Assembly: GCA_009780445.1 (NCBI GenBank)
Contig: WRAA01000010.1
Span: forward strand, 1-19,184
DNA length: 19,184 bases
Source of the DNA: Defluviitaleaceae bacterium
Lineage (GTDB): Bacteria > Bacillota > Clostridia > Lachnospirales > WRAA01
Reading direction: 5' to 3'
Shown: positions 6,619 through 12,641 of the stretch, piece by piece
Layout of the letters: each line of letters begins with the position of its first letter
How positions within the stretch are numbered: the first letter of the stretch is position 1
Notes under the pieces: model-generated
Told to the model about the DNA's origin: nothing
What the model saw: only the letters and a program-made list of their open reading frames with translations
The model's database searches: none
Position numbers and translations under genes: made by a program

Positions 6619-8898
6619 ATGACGCGTGAGGGAAGAATGGTGTTTGACAGTGCCGGCGGGAACTTGGCAGACTGCGACGACCGGAGTTTGAGTTTGTTCG
6701 GGCTTTCGGAGAAGGAGCGGCTGTGCGAGCGGTTTTCCGCGCTGATGCCCAAGTATCAGCCGGACGGGGTTGTCTCCTTCGAAACATTTTCAGAATATGT
6801 GGCGGACGCGTTTCGCGGCAAGCCGCAGAGTTTTGAATGGGTTTTTAAACGCGACGGCGGAGAGCTTATGCAGGCGGATGTAGTCTTGGAGCTTTCGCGC
6901 GGCGTGGTCACATGCACGTTTGCTCCGCGCTATAACACGCAGGGGGAACAGTACGTCGACAGCCTCCAGACCATCATCGACAATATGCCGATGGTCTGCG
7001 AAGTATGGCGCAACGGTGAAACCCTGATAGACTGCAGCTATGCCGCCGTGGAAACATACGGCTTTTCCGGCAAGTGGGAGTACATGGAGAGGTTTTACGA
7101 GCTTTCGCCGGAATTCCAGCCCTGCGGCGAGCGTTCGCTGGAGCTTATCGTCCGCTACGTCAACCGGGCGCGTATGGACGGCCGTTTCACCTTCCAGTGG
7201 ATGCACCGGATGCCGGGCGGCGAGCAGATTCCCTGCGACGTAACGGCCGTCAGCTGCCGGTGGAAGGGCGAACCCGCCGTAATAACCTTCGTACATGACA
7301 TGCGGGACTTTCACAGGTATAAAGCGGCGAAGGACAGCGCGAGGCAGTGGCTGCAGGATCTGCTGGACTCCTCCCCGCTAACTTGCTCGATCTTCGATGA
7401 AACGGGCAAGTGTCTTGGCACTAACGAGGAGCTTGTGACAGTATTCGGTCTGCGCGACAAGCAACAGTTTATCGACGAATTTACGAAGCTTACGCCGGAG
7501 TACCAGCCCGATGGCATGCTTTCATTGGAGAGGCAGATCCAAGCGATAGAAGAGACGTTCAGAGAAGGTAAGAGCTATCTGAATTGGATGCATCAAACGA
7601 TTGACGGCAGGCCATTACCTTTTGAAATATATCTCAAGCGTATCGAGTTTGAGGGCAAGTATATAGTGATGTCTCACGGGCGGGACATGCGCAAGCAGCA
7701 CGAGATGACGGAGATGCTGCAGCAGGCCTTGGATCAGGCGGAACACGCAAGTGTTGCCAAGAGCAGGTTCCTCTCCAACATGAGCCATGAGATCCGCACA
7801 CCCATGAACGCCATAATAGGTATGCTGACCATCGGCAAGATGGCAAAGGATCTGCACGGCAAGGACTATGCCTTCGAGAAGATCGAAGACGCCTCGAACC
7901 ACTTGCTGAACCTGATCAACGATGTCTTGGAGATGTCAAAGATAGAAGCGGGCAAGCTGGAGCTGTACAACCAGTCGTTCCACTTCCGCAAGATGGTTGA
8001 CAACGTTGTGGGAATGCTTAGCCTGCGCATCGGCGAGAAGGAACAGGAACTCAAGCTTAGCGTCGACGAGAGCCTGCCTGAGTACATTGTGGGCGACGAG
8101 CTTCGCCTCACACAGGTTATGACGAACCTGCTGTCCAACGCCATAAAGTTCACTCCCGAACACGGGATGATAACGCTGACCGTTCGCCGCGAGATCATCA
8201 ACGGCCGGCCCGGCAACATCATGCGCGTGGAGGTGATCGACACCGGTATCGGGATATCGAAGGAGCAGCAGATGCGGCTGTTCAACGCGTTTGAACAGGC
8301 GGAAACCGGCACATCCCGCAAGTTTGGCGGCACGGGCCTGGGGCTGGTGATATCCAAGCGCATCGTAGAAGCAATGGGGGGGCAGATATACATAGACTCT
8401 GACATGGACAAGGGTTCGACATTCTCGTTCACGCTGACGGTTACGGCCGGGGAACAGACACAGGTGCAGGCGGCAAGTGTTAATGCCGAAGATATTGTGT
8501 CCTTCGCCGGATACCGCATCCTGCTTGTTGAGGACATGGCCATCAACCGTGAGATAGCCGTATCAATGCTGGAGCCTACAGACCTCAACATCGTCTGCGC
8601 GGAGGACGGCGTAAAGGCCGTGCGAATGTTCGTGAGAGACCCGCAGCGTTACGACCTTATCCTGATGGACGTGCAAATGCCCGAAATGGACGGGCTGGCC
8701 GCCACACGCCACATCCGCGAACTGGACAACGAATGGGCAAGGAGTATACCCATCATCGCCATGACGGCCAACGTGTTCCGGGAAGATGTCCAGCAGTGTA
8801 TCCAAGCCGGCATGGACGACCACCTGGGCAAACCGCTGAGCCTCCGGCAATTGCTGGACAAGCTCGGCAAGTATCTCAAAAAACGCGATAAAAATTAA
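6619..8898 (+). CDS. Soluble hybrid sensor histidine kinase with three PAS-like modules
   Basis: This 759-aa protein (from ATG 6619) has no evident signal peptide or membrane helix, so it should sense a cytoplasmic cue. Three related N-terminal PAS-like modules share an (F)xxLxPxYQPDGxxSxE core, at residues 46-50, 166-170 and 295-299. Then come HisKA with SNMSHEIRTPMNAIIGM (phospho-accepting His390), HATPase_c with the N-box MTNLLSNAIKF, DTGIGI and FGGTGLGL, and a C-terminal receiver with LMDVQMPEMDG (phospho-acceptor Asp684) and KPLS. No Hpt or output domain is present, so phosphotransfer must continue through another protein. Possible starts are TTG 6559 and ATGs 6616 and 6619; GAGGTG at 6607-6612 best fits 6619. 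It may be transcribed with ddh, whose stop lies 52 nt upstream. The ligand is unknown. Confidence 0.9.
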   Translation: MTREGRMVFDSAGGNLADCDDRSLSLFGLSEKERLCERFSALMPKYQPDGVVSFETFSEYVADAFRGKPQSFEWVFKRDGGELMQADVVLELSRGVVTCTFAPRYNTQGEQYVDSLQTIIDNMPMVCEVWRNGETLIDCSYAAVETYGFSGKWEYMERFYELSPEFQPCGERSLELIVRYVNRARMDGRFTFQWMHRMPGGEQIPCDVTAVSCRWKGEPAVITFVHDMRDFHRYKAAKDSARQWLQDLLDSSPLTCSIFDETGKCLGTNEELVTVFGLRDKQQFIDEFTKLTPEYQPDGMLSLERQIQAIEETFREGKSYLNWMHQTIDGRPLPFEIYLKRIEFEGKYIVMSHGRDMRKQHEMTEMLQQALDQAEHASVAKSRFLSNMSHEIRTPMNAIIGMLTIGKMAKDLHGKDYAFEKIEDASNHLLNLINDVLEMSKIEAGKLELYNQSFHFRKMVDNVVGMLSLRIGEKEQELKLSVDESLPEYIVGDELRLTQVMTNLLSNAIKFTPEHGMITLTVRREIINGRPGNIMRVEVIDTGIGISKEQQMRLFNAFEQAETGTSRKFGGTGLGLVISKRIVEAMGGQIYIDSDMDKGSTFSFTLTVTAGEQTQVQAASVNAEDIVSFAGYRILLVEDMAINREIAVSMLEPTDLNIVCAEDGVKAVRMFVRDPQRYDLILMDVQMPEMDGLAATRHIRELDNEWARSIPIIAMTANVFREDVQQCIQAGMDDHLGKPLSLRQLLDKLGKYLKKRDKN

Positions 8899-8909
8899 TC
8901 GTAATACTG

Positions 8910-8938
8910 TTGCAAAAAATTCATAGCCGGTGTATAAT
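8910..8938 (+). promoter_or_regulatory. Promoter of the antisense RNA (putative antitoxin)
   Basis: A TTGCAA -35 box (8910-8915) and a perfect TATAAT -10 box (8933-8938) are separated by exactly 17 nt, starting only 12 nt after the kinase stop codon. The predicted start of transcription is about 8944-8946. There is no good ORF downstream on this strand, so the promoter would make an untranslated RNA that runs against the small minus-strand gene at 9063-9155. Confidence 0.75.
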
Positions 8939-8948
8939 GTGGGTATAT

Positions 8949-8976
8949 TAAAAAAGAGGGCGCGACAACGCCCTCT
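8949..8976 (-). terminator. Intrinsic terminator of the small peptide mRNA
   Basis: Read on the minus strand, an 8-bp stem AGAGGGCG / CGCCCTCT (8976-8969 with 8962-8955) with a 6-nt loop is followed by an uninterrupted run of T (complement of the A run at 8950-8955). This is a strong rho-independent terminator. It places the end of the peptide mRNA at about 8949, giving a roughly 110-nt 3' UTR that overlaps the antisense RNA almost completely. Confidence 0.8.
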
Positions 8977-9034
8977 CCGCAAACCGTTAGCGGGTTTAGC
9001 CGGACCCCAAAATTAGTTTTAACTTTAGGATCGC

Positions 9035-9073
9035 AATAAGCCGTGACCATGCCTTGGGCGGCTTATTTGTTTG
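9035..9073 (+). terminator. Intrinsic terminator of the antisense RNA
   Basis: A perfect 9-bp stem, AATAAGCCG (9035-9043) with CGGCTTATT (9059-9067), encloses a 15-nt loop and is followed by a T-rich run TGTTTGTGTGTTT. Its right side includes the toxin stop codon on the other strand, so the terminator also fixes the extent of sense-antisense overlap. The T-tract is interrupted by G, so efficiency may be moderate. It would also terminate any readthrough from the histidine kinase gene. Confidence 0.65.
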
Positions 9074-9155
9074 TGTGTTTCACTGCAACATATATCCCGG
9101 CTAGTGTAACGACGATGGAGACTATCGTAACTATAGTGGAAACTACGTTCAGCAT
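9063..9155 (-). CDS. 30-aa hydrophobic peptide, putative type I toxin
   Basis: This is a 30-residue ORF beginning MLNVVSTIVTIVSIVVTLAG and ending in a basic KHTNK tail: one predicted membrane-spanning segment (about residues 4-25, Ile/Val/Thr-rich) with a positive C-terminus. The ATG at 9155 is preceded by AAGGGGGAA with good spacing. It has its own promoter (9214-9242), a strong terminator (8949-8976) and a convergent antisense RNA. Size, composition and layout match Bacillota type I toxins of the TxpA/BsrG/holin-like kind, which damage the membrane when over-produced. I do not recognise the exact family from sequence. An in-frame upstream ATG at 9206 could give a 47-aa form. The gene lies in a 381-nt gap otherwise free of genes, directly downstream of folD and in the same orientation. 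Confidence 0.7.
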   Translation of the reverse strand: MLNVVSTIVTIVSIVVTLAGIYVAVKHTNK

Positions 9156-9162
9156 TGGCCTT

Positions 9163-9176
9163 CCCCCTTTCGGGGA
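9163..9176 (-). promoter_or_regulatory. Hairpin masking the toxin ribosome binding site
   Basis: In the minus-strand RNA, UCCCC, a GAAA tetraloop and GGGGG form a short, very stable hairpin (four G-C pairs plus a U-G pair, C(GAAA)G closure). Its 3' arm is the Shine-Dalgarno sequence of the 30-aa peptide. This would restrict ribosome access and fits the translational silencing typical of type I toxin mRNAs. Confidence 0.55.
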
Positions 9177-9213
9177 TCCAGCCGCAACACCGCCCACGGT
9201 CTGCATGGTGAAG

Positions 9214-9242
9214 ATTATACCATTAATGTTTGCGTAATACAA
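9214..9242 (-). promoter_or_regulatory. Promoter of the small peptide gene
   Basis: On the minus strand TTGTAT (9242-9237) and a perfect TATAAT (9219-9214) are separated by 17 nt. The predicted start is about 9207, giving a 5' leader of about 50 nt before the ATG at 9155. The -35 box lies 37 nt past the folD stop and overlaps a small inverted repeat (9239-9254), so folD readthrough and this promoter could interact. Confidence 0.65.
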
Positions 9243-9279
9243 GCACCGGCTTGTGCCGTTGGCGTAAGAGTTCTGTAGA

Positions 9280-10134
9280 TTAAGGGTTTGCGGCGCGCTT
9301 GGCGGCGGTTACGACGTGCCGCACAAGGACGGATGTTGTGACGGTGCCCACGCCGCCGGGAACGGGGGTTATCGCGCCGGCGATCGGCTCCGCCCGGGCG
9401 AAGTTTACGTCGCCGCAGAGGCCGCCTTCTTCGTTGGTGTTGATGCCCACGTCGATGATGGTCTGGCCGGGCGAAAGATAGCTTGCGTCCACTACACCTG
9501 CGCGGCCGGCCGCAACTATGAGGACGTCGGCCTCGCGGCAGACCGCCGGCATGTCGGCGGTGCGGGTGTGGCACACCGTTACGGTGGCATGCTTGCCCAG
9601 CAGCATTACGGCGGCGGGTTTGCCCACAACAAGGCTGCGCCCGACGACCACGGCCTTCTTGCCCAACACGTCGATGCCGTAGTGATCCAGAATTTCCATA
9701 CATGCCTTGGGCGTGCATGGCGGGAAGCCCGCGTCGGTTCCGGCGAAAACGCCGGCCATGGAGCCGGAGGTTATGCCGTCCACGTCCTTGGCGGGCGAGA
9801 TGGCTTCGCAGACCGCGGCTTCGTTAATGTGCTTGGGAAGCGGGCGGAACAAAAGTATGCCGTGTACGCCGCTGTCGCTGTTTAAAGCCTCTATCTGCCG
9901 AAGCAGCGCGTCCTGACCGACATCGGCGGGCAGTACGGCGTTTTTCACGGCCACGCCCACTTTTTCGCAGCGTTTTGTCGCGCCTTGTTCGTATGCGATG
10001 TCGTCCGGGCGTTCGCCCACGCGCAGTATCGCGAGGGTCGGCGTGATGCCCCGTGCTTTTAGAGCCAGGGCATCGGCCGCGGTGCTTTCGTTAATGGCCG
10101 CCGCTACCGGCGCGCCCTTTAATAACTCTGCCAT
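9280..10134 (-). CDS. folD: Methylene-THF dehydrogenase FolD, probably lacking cyclohydrolase activity
   Basis: FolD normally interconverts 5,10-methylene-, 5,10-methenyl- and 10-formyl-THF. The 284-aa product has the family landmarks KDVDG (116-120), PCTP, the dinucleotide-binding GRSLVVGKP segment, DVGIN and PVPGGVGTVTT. By hand alignment to E. coli FolD, the catalytic Lys of YxxxK is replaced by Ala52 (Tyr48-Glu-Gln-Gly-Ala52), although a Lys occurs two residues later. The Gln of the VQLPLP motif is Phe96 (LFRPLP), while the catalytic Asp118 is kept. This argues for dehydrogenase activity without cyclohydrolase, matching the adjacent fchA. The ATG at 10134 follows AGGAGG (10144-10139), 14 nt after fchA. 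A 6-bp inverted repeat (9239-9254) after the stop lacks a T-tract, so folD transcripts may read into the peptide gene. Confidence 0.93.
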   Translation of the reverse strand: MAELLKGAPVAAAINESTAADALALKARGITPTLAILRVGERPDDIAYEQGATKRCEKVGVAVKNAVLPADVGQDALLRQIEALNSDSGVHGILLFRPLPKHINEAAVCEAISPAKDVDGITSGSMAGVFAGTDAGFPPCTPKACMEILDHYGIDVLGKKAVVVGRSLVVGKPAAVMLLGKHATVTVCHTRTADMPAVCREADVLIVAAGRAGVVDASYLSPGQTIIDVGINTNEEGGLCGDVNFARAEPIAGAITPVPGGVGTVTTSVLVRHVVTAAKRAANP

Positions 10135-10148
10135 GGTGCCTCCTAGTC

Positions 10149-10778
10149 TTATCTAAATCGTGCGGCCACGCCGGCGAAGATTTCGTCCGCCAGAGCTGTG
10201 TAGGTGTCCAGCATCCTGTGCGCGTTGTCGTTGAGCCGCCCGGCGTATTCGCGATCCTTCATGGACTTCGTGTTGATGAACACGTTCAGGCTTGCGGCTT
10301 GCAGGGCGGCCTTGCAGCACACCACGCCGCAGCCAACGTCGGATATGGCGATGGCCGTGCCTTTTTCGCCGAAGGCGCGGTGCAGGTCGATAGCTTCGCA
10401 GCACTTCTCCATAATTTGTATCGGCACGGCCGAAGCGGTGCGCAGAGCGTCCTCCATGATGCGCGCCTTCTCGGCCTTTTCTTCGTCGGTGCCCGACGGC
10501 AGACCGTATGCGCGTGACAACGGCTCGAAGGCCAATGCGTCGGCCGCCACAAGAGCCAGCAGCTCCGTCTGGAGCGTGTCTGCCTTGGCCTTCAGCGCGA
10601 TGATCTCGTCCTGTACATCGGCATACTTCTTCTTGCCCAAGGTGAGGCTGCCCACCATGTTACCCAGAGCCATACCAACCGCGCCGACAAGAGCCGCCGC
10701 GCCGCCGCCCCCGGGGGTCGGTTCCTTGGATGCCAGCACGTCTACAAACTCCGTGCAGTTAAGAGCGATATGATCCAT
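10149..10778 (-). CDS. fchA: Methenyl-THF cyclohydrolase, cyclodeaminase/cyclohydrolase (FTCD_C) family
   Basis: This 209-aa, mostly helical protein matches the FchA / formiminotransferase-cyclodeaminase C-terminal family in length and in the N-terminal PTPGGGGAAALVGAVGMALGNMV motif, followed by long helices. FchA hydrolyses 5,10-methenyl-THF to 10-formyl-THF, or runs the reverse reaction. The frame is open to 10811, but ATG 10778 is chosen because GGGAGG precedes it by 5 nt and it gives the family's normal N-terminus. The gene sits between fhs and folD, the two enzymes on either side of its reaction. It is separated from folD by 14 nt and from fhs by a strong hairpin. Formimidoyl-THF cyclodeaminase is the alternative activity, but no histidine-degradation genes are nearby. 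Confidence 0.9.
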   Translation of the reverse strand: MDHIALNCTEFVDVLASKEPTPGGGGAAALVGAVGMALGNMVGSLTLGKKKYADVQDEIIALKAKADTLQTELLALVAADALAFEPLSRAYGLPSGTDEEKAEKARIMEDALRTASAVPIQIMEKCCEAIDLHRAFGEKGTAIAISDVGCGVVCCKAALQAASLNVFINTKSMKDREYAGRLNDNAHRMLDTYTALADEIFAGVAARFR

Positions 10779-10795
10779 TGTTGCCTCCCTTATCG

Positions 10796-10819
10796 AAACA
10801 AGGGGGAGCAAGCTCCCCC
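10796..10819 (-). terminator. Intercistronic hairpin between fhs and fchA
   Basis: On the minus strand, GGGGGAGC (10819-10812) and GCTCCCCC (10809-10802) form an 8-bp palindromic arm pair with almost no loop (realistically 7 bp with a CTTG tetraloop), followed by TTGTTTCG. This resembles an intrinsic terminator with an imperfect T-tract placed 23 nt after fhs and just before the fchA ribosome binding site. Partial termination or RNA stabilisation could set fhs expression above fchA-folD. Confidence 0.6.
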
Positions 10820-10841
10820 CGTGTAATCGTTTGTCTGCAGA

Positions 10842-12512
10842 TTAGAACAAGCCTGTGATCTTGCCGGACGCGTCGATGTCGATACGTTCGGAGGAGGGCA
10901 CCTTGGGCAGGCCGGGCATTGTCATGATGTCGCCGGCCAAGGCCACGATAAAGCCCGCGCCCGCCGATACCTTGAGGTTGCGCACGGTTATGCGGAAGTC
11001 CTTCGGGGCGCACGCGAGGGCTTGGTTGTCTGTGAAGCTGTACTGCGTTTTGGCCATGCAGATGGGCAGATTGCCGAAGCCGAGGGCTGTCAGCTGATCG
11101 GCCTGCTTCTTGGCGGCCGGGGTCAGGTCCACGCCTTCACCGCGGTACACCTTTGTTACGATGGAGTTAAGCTTGCCTTCGATGCTTTCGTCAAGGCCAT
11201 AGGTATAGGTGTGGGCGGATGGCTGTTCGCAGAGGCGCACAACCTCTTCGGCCAGCTTCGCGCCGCCTTCGCCGCCCTTGCCCCACACTTCGGAGAGCAC
11301 AACGTTCACGCCAAGAGCCGCGCACTTTTTGGCGACAAGAGCCAGTTCCTCCTCCGTGTCTGTGGGGAAGCGGTTGAGGGCGACTACGGCGGGGATGCCG
11401 TATACCTTGGTCACGTTTTCGACGTGGCGCAGAAGGTTCGGCAGACCGGTCTCGAGGGCTTCGAGGTTCTTGCTGTTAAGGTCGGCCTTGGGGACGCCGC
11501 CGTGGTGCTTCAGCGCGCGCACTGTGGCCACAACAACAGCCGCCGCCGGGCGAAGGTTCGCGCTGCGGCACTTGATGTCGAGGAACTTCTCGGCACCAAG
11601 ATCCGCGCCGAAGCCGGCTTCGGTTACGGCATAGTCGCCCAGCTTGAGAGCCATACGCGTGGCGATTATGGAGTTGCAGCCGTGAGCGATGTTCGCGAAG
11701 GGGCCGCCGTGGATGAACGCGGGTGTGCCTTCGAGGGTCTGCACAAGGTTCGGCTTGAGGGCGTTCTTGAGCAATGCGGCCATTGCGCCCTGGGCGTTTA
11801 GCTGACCTGCCGTAACGGGCTTTTCGTCGCGGGTATAGCCGACGATCATGCGGGCCAGGCGGTTCTTGAGGTCGTTGATATCGGCGGAAAGGCACAGCAC
11901 CGCCATTACTTCCGATGCAACGGTGATGTCGAAGCCGTCCTCACGCGGTACGCCGTTTACGCGGCCGCCAAGGCCGTCGGTGATAAAGCGCAGCTGGCGA
12001 TCGTTCATGTCTACGCAACGCTTCCAGGTTATGCGGCGGGTGTCGATGTTTAGGTCGTTGCCTTGGAAGATGTGGTTGTCCAGCAGAGCCGCGAGCAGGT
12101 TGTTGGCCGCGCCTATGGCGTGGAAGTCTCCCGTGAAGTGAAGGTTGATGTCCTCCATCGGCACTACCTGGGAATATCCGCCGCCGGCCGCGCCGCCCTT
12201 TACGCCGAACACGGGGCCAAGCGAAGGTTCGCGCAGAGCCACGACCGACTTCTTGCCGATCTTGCGCAGGCCGTCGGACACGCCCACGGTGGTGGTTGTC
12301 TTGCCTTCGCCGGCCGGGGTCGGTGTGATGGCCGTCACCAGCACCAGCTTGCCGTCGGGCTTGCCGGCCATGTCTGTAAGCAGGCTATAGTCAACCTTGG
12401 CCATGTGGTTGCCATAGAATTCGATGTACTTTTCGTCCACGCCGGCGGTCCTTGCTATCTCGCTGATATGGCGCATGGGGGTGGCTTGGGCGATCTCGAT
12501 GTCTGTCTTCAT
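10842..12512 (-). CDS. fhs: Formate--tetrahydrofolate ligase
   Basis: Fhs condenses formate and THF with ATP to give 10-formyl-THF, the entry step of the methyl branch of the Wood-Ljungdahl pathway and a source of one-carbon units for purines. The 556-aa length is normal. TPTPAGEGKTTTTVG (residues 63-77) is the family P-loop, followed by ALREPSLGPVFGVKGGAAGGGYSQV, LHFTGDFHAI and FIHGGPFANIAHGCNS. The start ATG at 12512 has AAAGGA 6 nt upstream. It is the first gene of fhs-fchA-folD, transcribed from the promoter at 12564-12593. The leader of about 45 nt is too short for a THF riboswitch. No other Wood-Ljungdahl genes are in the window, so acetogenesis cannot be claimed. Confidence 0.98.
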   Translation of the reverse strand: MKTDIEIAQATPMRHISEIARTAGVDEKYIEFYGNHMAKVDYSLLTDMAGKPDGKLVLVTAITPTPAGEGKTTTTVGVSDGLRKIGKKSVVALREPSLGPVFGVKGGAAGGGYSQVVPMEDINLHFTGDFHAIGAANNLLAALLDNHIFQGNDLNIDTRRITWKRCVDMNDRQLRFITDGLGGRVNGVPREDGFDITVASEVMAVLCLSADINDLKNRLARMIVGYTRDEKPVTAGQLNAQGAMAALLKNALKPNLVQTLEGTPAFIHGGPFANIAHGCNSIIATRMALKLGDYAVTEAGFGADLGAEKFLDIKCRSANLRPAAAVVVATVRALKHHGGVPKADLNSKNLEALETGLPNLLRHVENVTKVYGIPAVVALNRFPTDTEEELALVAKKCAALGVNVVLSEVWGKGGEGGAKLAEEVVRLCEQPSAHTYTYGLDESIEGKLNSIVTKVYRGEGVDLTPAAKKQADQLTALGFGNLPICMAKTQYSFTDNQALACAPKDFRITVRNLKVSAGAGFIVALAGDIMTMPGLPKVPSSERIDIDASGKITGLF

Positions 12513-12542
12513 AACAGTTCCTTTCCGATGGTTGATTTGTTC

Positions 12543-12571
12543 TTGCGAAGGTTGCTAAGCTCTAGTATAAT
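12543..12571 (+). promoter_or_regulatory. Promoter of the NUDIX gene
   Basis: TTGCGA (12543-12548), a 17-nt spacer and a perfect TATAAT (12566-12571) point toward the NUDIX gene at 12642. The predicted start is about 12578, with a leader of about 64 nt. It shares bases 12566-12569 with the opposing fhs -10 box. Confidence 0.65.
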
Positions 12572-12593
12572 GCCTTAAACGCCCAAAAGTCAA
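12564..12593 (-). promoter_or_regulatory. Promoter of fhs-fchA-folD
   Basis: On the minus strand TTGACT (12593-12588) is followed after 18 nt by TATACT (12569-12564). The predicted start is about 12557, some 45 nt before the fhs ATG. The -10 box overlaps the -10 box of a plus-strand promoter, so RNA polymerase can probably occupy only one orientation at a time. Confidence 0.7.
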
Positions 12594-12641
12594 TATAACA
12601 ATACGACAAATTGTGCGAAATATGCATAGAGGAAAATCGAG

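Larger units (their letters stand above)
8945..9075 (+). ncRNA. Putative type I antitoxin antisense RNA
   Basis: The promoter at 8910-8938 and the terminator at 9035-9073 define a predicted RNA of about 130 nt. It is fully complementary to the 3' untranslated region and stop codon of the convergent 30-aa peptide gene. It could fold into an AGAGGGCG/CGCCCTCT hairpin (8955-8976), an AAACC/GGTTT hairpin (about 8981-8997) and the terminator stem. Convergent pairs overlapping at 3' ends are the arrangement known for Bacillota type I systems such as txpA/RatA and bsrG/SR4. Function is inferred from architecture only. Confidence 0.6.

Noticed and set aside
9043..9237. Plus-strand 64-aa ORF in the kinase-folD gap
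   Set aside because: It is antisense to the hydrophobic peptide gene, lacks a ribosome binding site, and crosses the antisense RNA terminator. The minus-strand reading has far better signals.
11022..11801. Plus-strand 259-aa ORF opposite fhs
   Set aside because: It is fully antisense to conserved Fhs sequence and has no family motifs, so it is a mirror frame.
12513..12560. THF riboswitch in the fhs leader
   Set aside because: The leader predicted from the promoter is only about 45 nt and shows no pairing or conserved core expected of a THF riboswitch.
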